A stretch of 64,000 nucleotides of DNA, from NCBI GenBank assembly GCA_030765045.1, contig CM060962.1, positions 263,971,647-264,035,646 on the forward strand, in the 5' to 3' direction. Made by a program: the position numbers and the translations under genes. Shown here one piece after another: positions 23,750-35,169 of this stretch (the first letter of the stretch is position 1; each line of letters starts with the position of its first letter). The stretch comes from Tenodera sinensis. Lineage: Eukaryota > Arthropoda > Insecta > Mantodea > Mantidae. The notes below the pieces were generated by a model that ran no database searches, was not told the DNA's origin, and was given only the letters and a program-made list of their open reading frames with translations.

Positions 23750-24120
23750 GCTGTAACAGTAACTTTTACTTTCTCTACCCAGATACCAAGATTTCACCAG
23801 AAATATAAGCTTCGAGACTTCCTGGTTTCAAAAACAAACATCCGATGTTTTGCACTCACATGACTTTCTCTACTCTTGTACTAAACATTCTTACAAACTC
23901 TTATCCCTATATCTTCGTGTTAGTTTAAATAAACATTTGCAGGAAATATTTCATTGTGTACTTCCTTGTAGGTGCAAGGGGAATAAGGGAATAAACTAGG
24001 CTTTGAGGATGGAAAGATGTTAAACTTAAATACCAAATTTGGTTTATAACCGACTTTTCGTTTTTGAGTTATGCTGTCCAGACTGACAGACTGACAGACT
24101 GACAGAATGACACACACACG

Positions 24121-24154
<34 letters not shown>

Positions 24155-24235
24155 GCCGAAATCTCGACATCGAATTTTTGGGTGAAATACAATACTTCCT
24201 TTACTTACTATACGTAGTAGAGAGAGTAAAAAGGT
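23750..24235. repeat. Composite family A locus with 5' termini at both ends
   Basis: Plus 5' end at 23755-23848 (TTTTACTTTCTCTACC), joined to a minus-strand copy from its 3' end (TTTTGCACTCACATGACTTT) to its 5' end (TGGGTGAAATACAATACTTC, GTAGAGAGAGTAAAAA). The minus copy lacks its middle and keeps a GACAGACT/CA/CG microsatellite. Confidence 0.7.
24078..24154 (+). repeat. Compound (GACAGACT)n, CG and CA microsatellite
   Basis: Four GACTGACA-type units, then CACACG, CGCGCG and (CA)n at the family A microsatellite position. Confidence 0.9.
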
Positions 24236-24299
24236 ATTTTTAGAAAAAGCTCTGTACACGCGCAAGTGTTTCTCTGAACTGTAAATAACGTTATCAAAA

Positions 24300-24460
24300 C
24301 AAAACGTCACGTAAATACCACTCTTGGTATTCAGATTTAGGGTCTTCCAAGAAAACTACAAGAAGTGCTTGAAAATATCGGTCATCTCAAACTACGCTTT
24401 CCTTGAGACGTTTTTCGAAATTCTGAAATTATCAAAAATGACTTTAACGATCTTGGTTAG
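24300..24460 (+). repeat. Family A copy A14, left half, interrupted by LTR B4
   Basis: GGTATTCAGATTTAGG, TTCCAAGA, TTTTTCGAAATTCTG, AAAAATGACTTTAACGATCT run in family A order up to the LTR junction. The right half resumes near 25150. Confidence 0.6.
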
Positions 24461-25086
24461 TGTGACGCCGGGCACGGCACAAATCAAAGGACTGTTGAAG
24501 TCAGGTTACTTCACGCCACACACCAGGCCGACGAGTGGACAAAGGCGTTCAAGATCAGGTTGCCTCGTGCATCTGTCTGAGTCTACTTAAATAAGGACAA
24601 TTGACGTGGCTACACAAAAGTGGCTTTCACCAGAACTTTCCAGAAACATCTGGCCATGTGGTCACCGGCATATATGTAGATGTCGAGAAATCTCCGTGTG
24701 ACGTCATCTCCTCTCTACAAGGAGGCGAGGAACAGAATAGGACTGAGTTTTACGAATACAGGCAAGAGTCGGCCACTGTTTCAGTGAGTGCGAGAGAGCT
24801 GTGCGTGTGTGTCGTCGTGAAAGATACGTCGGCCGTCGTGAAGAAGATTCTACGGGCGTGGACTGATTGTATTGTCGTAGTTGGTGTATGAGAGGCAGAG
24901 AATGTGAAGAAAGACACTGAGAAAACTGAGTAAGGTTACGAGAAGTAAAAGTTGTGAGTTGTAATAGCCTGAAAGGCTGTAGACTGTGTCAATGGCCAGA
25001 AGAAAACGGTGTATTTGTGGTAAAAGTTTAGAAGACAATATAATGATAGAAAAATAACCGGATTGGAGCTCTTCGTCGTTGAATAA
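24461..25086 (+). mobile_element. Family B LTR, copy B4, nested in a family A copy
   Basis: Starts TGTGACGCCGGGCACGGCAC and holds the family B blocks: a perfect HSE at 24633-24645, TGACGTCAT (24699-24707), GACTGATTGTATTGTCGTAG, GTGAAGAAAGACACTGAGAA, and a weak end near GTCGTTGAATA. No retrotransposon interior follows; family A sequence continues after it, so it is a solo LTR inserted into an older repeat. Confidence 0.7.
24633..24645 (+). promoter_or_regulatory. Perfect heat-shock element in LTR B4
   Basis: GAACTTTCCAGAA fits GAAnnTTCnnGAA exactly, 54 bp before TGACGTCAT. Confidence 0.5.
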
Positions 25087-25144
25087 CTTCTCCATAGCCG
25101 GTAAAGAAACAGACAAAAGCTCACTTAAAAAAGGTAGTCAAGTG

Positions 25145-25260
25145 TTTTTACAGTTTACGATTTCCGCGATCTTTCTTGTTATTGGTTGAATTTTCCAGCA
25201 CATATTTTTCTTAAATGAGAAGTCTTTATTCGTTTTTTTTCCCCTCCTGGTCAAATAAAG
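25145..25260 (+). repeat. Family A copy A14, right half
   Basis: ATTTCCGCGATCTTTCTTGT, TGAATTTTCCAGCACATATT and AATGAGAAGTC match the 3' third of family A. Confidence 0.5.
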
Positions 25261-25630
25261 AGAAAGCTTTGCCGCATCGGCGGCTTTACTGCAAAATCAA
25301 ATTAACATTATTGCATTTAAAGTAATTATTATTTTAAAACATCCATATAAATTTATCTAAGATTACTCATATTTACAGACTCTAAATCTGATGCAATTAC
25401 TTCTGCCAAAATATTTTAATTAACAATACATAATTACAACAAAATTTAAGTGAAATAATTCCAAATTTATCATACTGTTATCTATCAGGTCCTACAAGAT
25501 TTGACTGTCGTTTAAGGTTACTGTAATTTCTTATTCACATTGTACGTATAAGAAGGTATGTAAGTAAATAAATTAATTGTAATTTATGTTGATTAACATG
25601 AACTAGTACAAGTGTCTGTAAGAGTACTTT
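25261..25630. other. AT-rich spacer
   Basis: Nothing recognised. Confidence 0.35.
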
Positions 25631-25634
25631 TACT

Positions 25635-25820
25635 TGAGTGAGTGAGTGAATGAGTGAGTGAGTGAGTGAGTAAGTGAGTGAGTGAGTGAGCGAGTGAGCG
25701 AGTGAGTGAGTGAGCGAGTGAGCGAGTGAGCGAGTGAGTGAGTGAGTGAGTGAGTGAGTGAGTGAGTGAGTGAGTGAGAGGGTGAGAGGTAGAGTAGGTG
25801 AGTGAATGAGTGAGTGGGTG
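25635..25820 (+). repeat. (GAGT)n tetranucleotide array
   Basis: About 45 GAGT units with GAGC variants recurring in a pattern. The minus-strand Thr/His/Ser/Leu frame across it is an artefact. Confidence 0.97.
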
Positions 25821-26255
25821 ATTTAAGTTTAAGGCCCCATCAACTACTAGGCCATTTGAGCCCGAAGTTGTAAAACCGTGGGGGGAAAAAATAAATAAAA
25901 ATAAAAGTCTTGCCTGAAACGACAAATTAGCGCCTTATTTACACCATCCGCGCTACAGTTGTGTTGCAGGAGCAACAAGCTATCACATGTACCAAATCTT
26001 AATATTACTAACCCATATGATCAATCAAGGCGTTGTGCTGTGTAGGACTTAGACGAATTTGGCGTTTCAGGCATGACTTCCCGCCTTTTCTCTTTCTTTC
26101 CTTTTTTTCCACGGATGCACTGAAGTCATGTGAGTGCAACACATCAGATTTTTCTAGTGACTGTCATTCTTCTAGGAATAATTAATGTTTTGATAATGGG
26201 TTACCTTGAAGCTAAAACAGCATTTGAATATTTTTTAGATTCTATATAAGAAGGC
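25821..26255. other. Unassigned with a solo family A 3' end
   Basis: 26128-26155 (GAAGTCATGTGAGTGCAACA, CATCAGATTTTT) is an isolated family A 3' terminus. A GC-richer stretch at 25835-25860 looks SINE-like but is not identified. Confidence 0.4.
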
Positions 26256-26465
26256 CGCGCCATGGCCGAGTGGTTAAACCATTCGCCTCTCACCAAAGTG
26301 GGCCGAGTTCGATCCCAGGTGACCGCATGTGGGGTTTGTGGTGGATAAGATAGCGCAGGGGCGGTTTTCACCACCTCTCATTCAACCGGTGCTCCATCTT
26401 TATTCCACGTATCATGAGGGTCACCGCATGTAGTAAAAGCGGGTGTTAAATACTACCAAAAAATG
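26256..26465 (+). repeat. tRNA-derived SINE, family D, copy D2
   Basis: Head GGCCGCGCCATGGCCGAGTG, GTTAAACC, box B GAGTTCGATCCCAGG; body CATGTGGGGTTTGTGG, GATAGCGCAGGGGCGG, CATCTTTATTCCACG, GTCACCGCATGTAGTAAAAG, tail TTAAATACTACCAAAA. This is the best intact D copy and the reference for the others. The tRNA-like head with a 210-bp total length rules out a functional tRNA. Confidence 0.8.
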
Positions 26466-26920
26466 GTTCTTTTATTGCATTGCGGTAGTTTTAACTGGTG
26501 CGAGGAAAATATGCCAGTTCCATTTCCAGCAACAAAACTGCGACCTTTTAGCTTATTTATGAAAAAATAACGCTCTGGTTTCGCCAGAACAGATTGAAAG
26601 GTCTACTCTTGTGAAGGAATTGCCCCTGCAAATTCCACTGTCGACAAAACCAAAAAATGCTTATATAGGCATTTACGTCAGCGACGCATTGTTTATTATT
26701 GGAAATCGCTCATTTCTCATATTGCACCAATTAGCACGTCACGTCAGCCACTGAAAGCTATGAAATAGTTTCACTTAACATGAAGTTAGAATAGCACAAC
26801 AATAGTTATTCAGTTGTTATGATTGTTCGTGTGATAATAGTGGCGGCTATTCGTAATATACATATCGTAAATTAAATGCATTTTATTTTAAAACTGGTAT
26901 GAAACGAATTCGTGTTTCAG
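26466..26920. other. Unassigned region
   Basis: No gene or repeat recognised. Confidence 0.35.
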
Positions 26921-26924
26921 TTTA

Positions 26925-27026
26925 TTACTTTCTCTACTACATAAAGTAGAGGAAGTATTGTATTCCACCAAAACATTCGATATCGAGATTTCCCCGCAAA
27001 TGTATGTTTTGAGGCCCCCTGAATTA

Positions 27027-27072
<46 letters not shown>

Positions 27073-27858
27073 ACATTTTTCGAAAAAGATCCGTCTCTCT
27101 CTCTCTCTGTCTGTCTTCATGTGTGTGTGTCAGTGTGTCTGTCAGTCTGTGGACAACATAACTCAAAAACCAGAAGTCGGTTAGAAACCAAAATTGGTAT
27201 TTACGTTTAATGTCTTTCAAGGATGCAACAAGAAGATTTTGAAGAAAATCGCTGTACCCTAAACTATTCCTTACATGGAAAAATTTTAGAAAACTTTTAT
27301 TTCCTTGAAAATGGCTCTAACGATTCTGATTAATGCCATATGTTTGAGATATTTTTATGACAAATGAAATGTATATGTTTAATTTTCTGGCTATAGCCCA
27401 TGTGGACCTGTTTACTCTGGATGACTTTTGAATAGCTGCTAAACTATAAGAGAAAAACCAAATCTTAGTATACAGAAAATGCAGATTTTGCTAAAATACA
27501 CAATTTGTGTGCAAATAAATTTTTTGTAGCGAACCATTTCGGAGATATTCCTTGTTATTGTGTGAGTTTTGGAGAACTTATACTTCTGTCAAATATAACA
27601 TCGTTATTCATTTTTATATGTTAACCTTGAGAGAATGGAACTTGAAGGAACAGAACTTGAAAACTTTAAAAGATCAAGGCTCGCTCAAAGGCATATATTC
27701 CCATATTCCCCTTGCACCTACAAGGAAATAAGAAGGAAGATAATTTCTGCAAATGTTTATCTCGACTAACACGAAGAAGATAGAGGAATAAGGCTTTGTA
27801 AGAATGATTAGTACAAGAGCAGAGAAAGTCATGTGAATGCAACACATCAGATTTAATT
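26925..27858 (+). repeat. Family A copy A15, full length
   Basis: ATTACTTTCTCTACTAC, GGAAGTATTGTATTCCACC, GATTTCCCCGCAAATGTATG, GGCCCCCTGAATTAC, then a 44-base poly-A and a CT/GT tract at the microsatellite position, CTGTGGACAACATAACTC, and the 3' end AGAGAAAGTCATGTGAATGC, AACACATCAGATTT. Confidence 0.8.
27028..27150 (+). repeat. Poly-A (44) plus CT/GT microsatellite in A15
   Basis: Poly-A at 27028-27071 expands the AAAAAA block after GAATCC; (CT)n and GT-rich sequence follow. Confidence 0.95.
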
Positions 27859-27859
27859 T

Positions 27860-29985
27860 TTAATTAGTTTCCTGGTTTCAGTTTTATACTAATCACACTG
27901 TACATTAGATAAAAGAACGTGCTGTAATACTAAACATACATAAAATCCTATATGATACAGCAATGTACTGCACGACATTATTGTATCGCATTTAAATAGC
28001 TTCTTACTGTCCGATTAAATTGTCGATGTTGGCAGAGTGCTCAAGAGAAGAAAGGAGACAATGCCTTGGCAGCTCCAAATGCTTTGTGGCCATTTTCTTG
28101 TGCGGTGCAAGACTGGATAAAATAGAGAGGCAGGAAGAAAGTTAAAAATCTGCTTTGTCAGCTGCTACGTTGATCGGCGGCACAGAGTATCAAAGCTCTT
28201 CAGCTTCGGTTTCCGAAAACAAAAGAAAGACTCGAGAGGAGGCTGGAGAGGATATTATAAGGATAAGCCTACACAAAAGAGATAAGATCTGAACAACGCC
28301 TTTTGTAGCTAAACTCGCAGCATGCACTACCGGGCACAACTTAGTGTCAAGTTACATAGACATGGGGTTTCCCTATCAGCATGCTGAAACACTTGCCTTA
28401 GGCAACTTCCAGTGTAACAACATTAACCTATTAATCCGTCTATCTCTTCAGTGACGTAAGAAATCCAGACTCATAAGTTAGCCGTACTTCCATTGTTATT
28501 CTGTTGATAGGGTATGTTTTTGGACGCTTTCGCTGCTGCTACTACTGTTGCATATATGACATGCCTATACAGGATGGGAGGGAAGTCACTACATTCCTTC
28601 TAATATGTGTTTCATAGAAGCATTATAAAAAAGGTCGAATGGCATTTTGTTATTTGGTCAGCCGATTTCAAAAAATAAATAGCTTTTTGATCCAAATTGG
28701 ATGCATAATTCCACAAGAATGTACGCAGATAATAGGTTATTGCTTGTAAGATGCGTAGAGTAACTTATTTCTGACATAGCTTCGGTAGTAGTTATGGGAC
28801 ATCACACAGGGTTACGAAATAATTAATCACTTAGAAGACGTGAAGGAATACTCCGAGCTGCTTTATCAGACGCAAGGTAAGTCGACAACGTTGCGTTGAG
28901 GTTGGTCAGGGAATTGACCTAGTTTGTGGATGTAAACAGGTCGGACGCTTTCGCTTTCGTGTAATGTTTTGGGAGCTAACGTTTTGTGATTGGCCTACAC
29001 TCGCACAGTAAACACTGAAGGACAAGCCAGGAATGAGTTTGTTTTCAAGTCGCACCGTTCCGGTGTTTGTTTATGTACTGAGCTAGGGAAAATGACACCC
29101 AAACAATCTGCAGTGTTGCCAGGTTGTTTTCCACAAAACTAAAATATCTCCGTAGGAAAACGTCAGAGATAAAAACGTAAGATATAAAATGTGTTCCAAA
29201 TACCGAGATCTACCACTGGTTTAAATTAATGTAATGACTTCCCTTCCACCCGGTATAACCCTATCCCTATCGCAGATACGGGTCTCTCACAGTGCATGCG
29301 CCAGTGCATCTCACGGTGCAAGGTGCAAAATGCGAATACGAAATTTGACCTGGGTGCTAACTTCCACTCGCTCTTTCCTTACGCTAGTGTCGCTCTCTTA
29401 CCCGTTTCTCTCTTTGTCACTTCCATCGCTGTTTCTTCCTCACTTCGTAATGTTTACGTGCGCTGCCCAGTGCTAAAGTGGTTAACTTGGTTTTAATTCC
29501 AAATCTGGTGTTTTATTTTAATGATTTAGAAAGCACTGGTAAAAGCCTCAGTTTTGGATAAAGAATGCTTTTCTGCAAGATACAGAATAACCTATTTAAT
29601 TCTTGCACTCCAAAGTCCTCTATAATATTCCTACTTGTACTCTGTCTTCAAAGATAATTTTGTTACACACGTAATTACTGTACCGCAGATGAGACACTTG
29701 GCACTAGCGTTACGACTTACAACATATAAGGAATTTCCTACTCTGATTTAAATTAACTTTCGGCATTCTTTGCTTTATTTGGAGCAGATTGCTCCATTAT
29801 TAGGTATTTGTATTGCACGTATATTTTTCCGTGATAGGGAAGCTGTCTATCAACACAGGCTTCCTCGATTCTTTGCGTCTTCGCTCTGCAATGCGCGAGT
29901 TGAACCGAGCTTAACCGAATTGCTATGATGCACGGTGCAAGGAACCTTTGCCCCTTGTATTGCAACCGGTGCGATTTTAAGCTTT
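27860..29985. other. Unassigned region
   Basis: About 2 kb with no recognised gene, SINE or family A block. Several 60-80 codon frames (29234-29476 plus, 29753-29965 minus) show no motif. Confidence 0.35.
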
Positions 29986-29989
29986 GAGA

Positions 29990-30425
29990 GGCCCTAACTT
30001 TGTAGTACGGAAAGTAAAATGTAAAATTATTATAAAATTCAAACTAATAACAAAGAATACCTCCGAAATGGTTAACGCCTCGAAAATGTTTATTTAAGTT
30101 ACATTTTTTCTTTATCTAGTCTAGATCTAAATTTTTATGCTGCAATGTTTTGTCCTACGGTTTACCAGTTACACAAAAGTTGTTCAGAATAAACAGGATA
30201 TTCTCATAAAATTCCAGTTTTGGTACTCAAACAAGGTTTCGTTTGAGTTACACCGGCCATAAACATACCCACTAATCATACGCAATGATATTTTGATAAA
30301 AATTCTCCTTTTGGACTCAAGGAACTAGCAAATGTGTATTTAGAGTAAAATCTCCATATCTAACTTTTAGGTGAAATAAAATGCGACCTTTACTTAGTGT
30401 TGATAAGTATCAGAAAAAGTGAAAA
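29990..30425 (-). repeat. Family A fragment A16, minus strand
   Basis: TACCTCCGAAATGGTTAACG, TCCTACGGTTTACCAGTTAC, GTTGTTCAGAATAAACAGG, then a deletion to TTTGGACTCAAGGAACT and AACTTTTAGGTGAAATAAAA at the 5' end. Confidence 0.65.
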
Positions 30426-30439
30426 TGTACCAACGATTT

Positions 30440-30730
30440 GGAGGGGAGGGGGCCCTTTTCCCAGCCATCAAGCTTGGGACCCTTTCCTTGAATTAGCAAA
30501 GAAAGCTGACATAACTTTCTCCTCAGCTGTTCGGCCGTAGTAAAACGTGTCAGGATATGAACCCAAATTTCTTCCTCTCTGCACCAAGGACATATTCTTG
30601 TGTCTTCATTGTTAACTTATTTGATTGCTCCTCTTGATCCCAGCCTAAGCCAACCAAGCCCTTGTTTGCTGACTCTATTTACCGCCAAAATATATTATTC
30701 CACACCCCATTATGCTTTTAGTTTCGACTC
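30440..30730 (-). pseudogene. LINE (jockey/R1-like) ORF2 C-terminal fragment
   Basis: The minus strand reads LRLGSRGAIK, a stop, then NNEDTRICPWCREEEIWVHI. The order LRxGxxxL followed by C-P-x-C-x-x-x-E-x-x-x-H-I is the C-terminal zinc-knuckle region after the reverse transcriptase of jockey/R1-type LINEs; the last cysteine reads R. More possible LINE sequence continues to about 30900 but is too decayed to assign. It is a different copy and subfamily from the LINE end at 340-757. Confidence 0.55.
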
Positions 30731-30929
30731 TAAGCTTAATGAGACTTTCTCATTGTGCCAGTGTCTGCTGTCGATCTATATCTCTTAGTCGATTGTGTAC
30801 CTTCCTCCGCACATTCGCTCTATTTCCTTGTGCTTCCAACCAAATAATTATTACCCAGTGCTCTCTTGATTTTCGATGCCTCTTGCTCCCTCCTACTAGA
30901 ACCTGTTAGTATAGAATACTGTTGCGTTA

Positions 30930-31240
30930 ACGAGATACCTCCGTAGTTACATATGAGGCTCGCATTCTGAAATCCTGGGTTCGATTCTCGTTAGTCCGGC
31001 CTCTCCAACCTTGAGCTTCTTCGCGGTTTTCCTTGGTTGGTAGATGTACGGTGGGGCAGGTGATTTTTCCAGTGACACATTTCCTACCACCTCATTCCTA
31101 CTTTTCAGGGTGGAAGGACAAGTGGTAGACGGCAGGCGTTTGAATTTGGTTTGTCCAATTGTGGGACAGAACCTCAAAAAGAACTCTCTGTGGAGAGAGG
31201 GGGACTCATGGACCATCCTGCCAGGGCTGGGATATAATAA
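30930..31240 (+). repeat. tRNA-derived SINE, family F, copy F1
   Basis: Head GAGGCTCGCATTCTG and box B GGGTTCGATTCTCG, then CTTCTTCGCGGTTTTCCTTG, GGTGATTTTTCCAGTGACAC, CATTCCTACTTTTCAGGGTG, TTTGAATTTGGTTTGTCC, ending in TATAATAA. The second half recurs at 31.97 kb. Confidence 0.7.
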
Positions 31241-31242
31241 TA

Positions 31243-31955
31243 CAGTGCGATCTATATTAACTTGAACTACATTAATGGGCCATAATTTTCCCCTGAATGC
31301 CGTAGAAATGTGAAATTTATTTTAATTGTCTCAGTGGGTCTGGGAAAATCAGTACCATTGCCCATTGTTGCCATTTTGTTGATTTGGATGGCAATTGATG
31401 GCGATTGAGCATTTATGATAATATCGTTGACCTTGTTGACAGTCTTTAGTTTTAATCGTAACAGAAACATGAAGCACTCAATTCCAGAACGTGTTTTGCT
31501 GTGAAAACTATTGGAAGACAAACTCATTGATAACAACACAGCGGAAATTTCGAAGTGCACGATGTTCCAACAAAGGCAACAATTGTATCGACAGTAAGAA
31601 AGCTGGAGACAATTGGTGTAATGATCAAGGAGAATGGAAAACATAGACCATCACTGAGTACAGTCGGTTCTTAATGTTCGAAGACGTTTAATGAATTCTC
31701 CAAAGAATCGCTGAGTCAATGGAGGCAGGAGATAGTCTATTCATGTCAAAGAGTTGCGAAGAAATCGGGATTGCGACCATACAGAATGCCGGTATATGGT
31801 ACAGATATGTACAGATGCCCAAGGAGAAACTTCCAAAATCTACTCTGAGGAACAATGAATGTGTGTGTTACATTTTCCCATAGTTGCATATGTGACCTAT
31901 TATTGACTCAAAAGTTATGGCCCGTTAAAGCGATTCAGGTTTAGATGCATCACAG
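31243..31955 (+). mobile_element. Tc1/mariner-like element, 713 bp, decayed
   Basis: TA dinucleotides flank it (31241-31242 and 31956-31957). The ends are imperfect inverted repeats over about 55 bp: CAGTGCGATC, ATTAATGGGCCATAATTTT against the reverse of AAAAGTTATGGCCCGTTAAA, GATGCATCACAG. Inside, broken frames give VPTKATIVSTVRKLETIGV followed by an R-P-S block, and GLRPYRMP, reminiscent of the N-terminal helix-turn-helix and linker of mariner/Tc1 transposases. The catalytic DDE part is absent, so this is a non-autonomous deletion derivative. It sits between two SINE F pieces. Confidence 0.65.
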
Positions 31956-31957
31956 TA

Positions 31958-32115
31958 TACAATGTCGCAATTCTTCTAATGATTCACTTCCTATGACTTC
32001 ATTCCTATTTTTCAGAATCGAAGGGATAGATGGCAGGTGGTGGAGTTTGGTTTGCCCAACTGGGATGGAACCCATTTCACGCCGGCGTCAGAATGTAATA
32101 ATACCTACTTGAAGA
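31958..32115 (+). repeat. SINE family F fragment, copy F2
   Basis: GACTTCATTCCTATTTTTCAG, GATGGCAGGTGGTGGAGTTT, GGTTTGCCCAACTGGGATGG repeats the second half of F1 in the same orientation, with TAATAATACC at its end. Confidence 0.6.
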
Positions 32116-32765
32116 CGTTAGGGACCACTAATCTGCCACCCCGAATCTGGCGGCTTCCGTGTCCTTCGCTTCAGCCCTTTCTCCAGGAGGTTATCAGAAG
32201 CATAACAGGCTTTCATGTGCTCTTGAATGCCGAAATCTTCCTCCAAGTCCTGATCACTATCATCACGAAGGAGAGTTCTAATAAGTGATTCACTTCCATA
32301 ATTATTATCTGTTATCACGCTGATACCTTGTCACCTAAATTATGTCATAGACTTCATATGTAAGTTATAATGATAAATTAGCAAGTATTGTCTATTCTAG
32401 TGGTGTCATTGACGGTAAATATGGCGGCTAATTTCCCCCCTTCTTGATTAGTCTTTGCTTGTTGAGGTAGCAGATATAAGGGGAAGGAAGAATGTCGGGA
32501 GGATTCCGACTGGAATTTGTAACGGTATGTGTTGACACTCGACACTAACTTTCTAATGTTATGAAACTCAAAGGGGTGCAGAAGTAAAACATTAACCAAT
32601 GCGAGGCATCTTTACTCTGCATGGCCAAGCCAGTAAGCCAAAGCGAGTGGAGGGGGGGGGGGGGGAGAGGAGAATGACCCTCGGTATCACTTTTTGGCAC
32701 CTTCGGTCTATTGCATCAAATTGCCTATAATTACTCTAAATGTCTAAATGCATCACATTTGAGGT
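32116..32765. other. Unassigned; G14 run
   Basis: Homopolymer G14 at 32652-32665. No gene seen. Confidence 0.4.
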
Positions 32766-32769
32766 CTTC

Positions 32770-32950
32770 CTTTATTTTCTCTGCCACTTATGTTTTCTAA
32801 CCAAAAAACTCGATATCAATATTTCACTCGAAATACCCGTTCTGAAATCTACTGAAGCCCAAAATATATTCCTGCAAAATATTCATGAGAGGGAAAGAGA
32901 AAGAGCGAAAATATTATAACTCAAACGACTCTGATTAATACTAAATCATC
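32770..32950 (+). repeat. Family A fragment A17, 5' end
   Basis: TTTATTTTCTCTGCCACTTA, AACTCGATATCAATATTTCA, TGAAATCTACTGAAGCCCAA in family A 5' order, decayed. Confidence 0.5.
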
Positions 32951-33455
32951 CGAAAAAGATGAAACCATGAATAGTATTTGCTATTTCATGTTTATAAATG
33001 GAACGCGCAATATGACGCTTATTTCGATGCTAATCTTTTTATTACCTACTATGTAGTTACTTAACAGACTTAATTATGCATGTTTTGTATGATTATTTTG
33101 TCAGTGAAAATGTTTTATTCAATGTGACAATCGACGTTCCACAGATAAGCACTCCTAGTAAATAAGCGCTTGACAACTTTGTCATAAACACTTCCCATAC
33201 TGCTAGGACAGAAACGAAATATTTCCAGTAACATTCTCAGGTTTTACTTCATGTAAAAAGCACTATTTGACGTCATCCGAACATTATTTAAATTAAATCT
33301 AGTGTATTGTTATAATTTAAATCTTCTGAGTTCAGTTAGAGACTTAATACGATTTGTTTACAGTTAATTCAACACCTTATATATCTATTTAATCGGAATA
33401 AAACTTCTCGTTTTAAATTAAGGAGAGAAAAACATTGAGTTTCAACTATCGCAAG
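32951..33455. other. Unassigned AT-rich spacer
   Basis: Nothing recognised. Confidence 0.35.
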
Positions 33456-33460
33456 GAGGT

Positions 33461-33607
<147 letters not shown>

Positions 33608-35165
33608 ACTCATCGCCCTGCCGAGTAGCTGCTTAGAATCATACATATGATGTATCAAATAATAAAGCAAAATCTATTATATCAAATTGCATGCTGCTTA
33701 TTATTCATAATCATTACAGCAAACGGCGCCCATCGATAATTATTACATGAAAAGGCGCCCATCTTGGGGCTTCCCATTCATAATAATTACATCAAACGTT
33801 TTATAAACAATATTAACAAAACAAAAATAATCTAGGTATTTTACGTGGTGTTTAATTAAATGTATTGCGTAACAATTTCATACAACAACATGGCCTATAT
33901 GGATACTTCGTTTCTTTAACGTACACATGAGAAGAAACTGGGAAATAGGCGCAACAATCTTATTTGGATAAACTTTCTGAAATAGTCGACCGTGGTTGGT
34001 TCAGATTGACACAGACTGTGAATTGGATTGGTTAGTACTGAAGCAAGTGGTCAAAAATTGTTTGGATTCAATTTCATTAAGATATTGTTTTATGATGATT
34101 TCTCCTTTGTTGACGGAAATTCAACGTTTTATTCCTTCGTTTAAGTAATTAGCCTATGATGATTGTGAGTGATATTCCGCCACTGCATGCAGCAGGCGGT
34201 ATCTGTAGAAGAAGGCCGTAAGTGCAGGTAAATAATCATTACATGAGTTTCCTGTAATGCCTTCCAGCACGCGAGCCAGCAGCCTCATGAAACTGTTATT
34301 AACGGGGCACTCACCCCTTCTCTCAGGCAAAACGGTCGATTGTCGGCGCTAGCAATCTAACAACTTGTGTGTGCTTTTTTTCCCTTTCTTTTTTATTTCA
34401 CCCTTCTCGCCCGACTTCCGCAAGGTTCAAGGTTTCTAGGTCAGTAAGAGTGACCTGCACACGAGGACTTCATGCCATCATGTGGTTTCGTATTATCCGG
34501 TCATTTGTGGCATAATGGCCACTTCAGCGGCATTACACGACAAACCGACAAGCGTATCGGTCAGTGTCACTTCCCATCATTGCTCATTCACACACACCAC
34601 TAATCGGGCCACTAAGAAAAGACATAAGCAAACATTGCAAGTAGCTGTATTCTCTTACCTGTTGTGCAAATAAATTTTGTGGGCGCAAACTATATCATCA
34701 GATTATTCGAAAGTAAATTCCCAGTTTAAAATGGTAATAGGCTTGTCAAATTTTTAGATTCTAACAAAACCAACATACCAATTTGTTCGTAATAAAAGAG
34801 AATTTTATCAAAACGAGATAAAATGAAATATAACCACCACTGTGTTGTTCAATAAACAATAATCTTTCTTCTATGCTATAAACGGTTTCTGTCGATACGT
34901 GAACCGGTTTCCTCAAATTTGTTCATCTTCTTGCTCAATAGTGCAGCACATGCTCGATTCCCTTACACATGTTATTTTCCCCCCACTACTGACCAAGGCA
35001 AGGAGAGCCAGACCTACTAATCAGAGTGAAATGGCGTGGAGTAGTAACACATACAATTGATTGTTTTCGAGATGATAAAACGATGAAGTTAAGTGCTTGA
35101 TTTGTAAGACTGGTAGTTGCAGATTTATGCAATTTCCCTTGCTTACGTTCCATGTCCACGATACA
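33608..35165. other. Unassigned region
   Basis: No gene. GGCGCCCATC occurs twice near 33725 and 33752, and TAATAATTACATCAAACG-type sequence repeats locally. Confidence 0.3.
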
Positions 35166-35169
35166 CATT

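Noticed and set aside
25593..25925. Minus-strand 110-codon Thr/His/Ser/Leu frame
   Set aside because: Translation of the GAGT tetranucleotide array.
26262..26320. tRNA gene (also at 13545-13610, 36290-36357, 46205-46275, 48660-48745)
   Set aside because: Box A and B are present, but the heads lack a paired acceptor stem, recur in several copies and continue into SINE bodies with target duplications; they are SINE heads.
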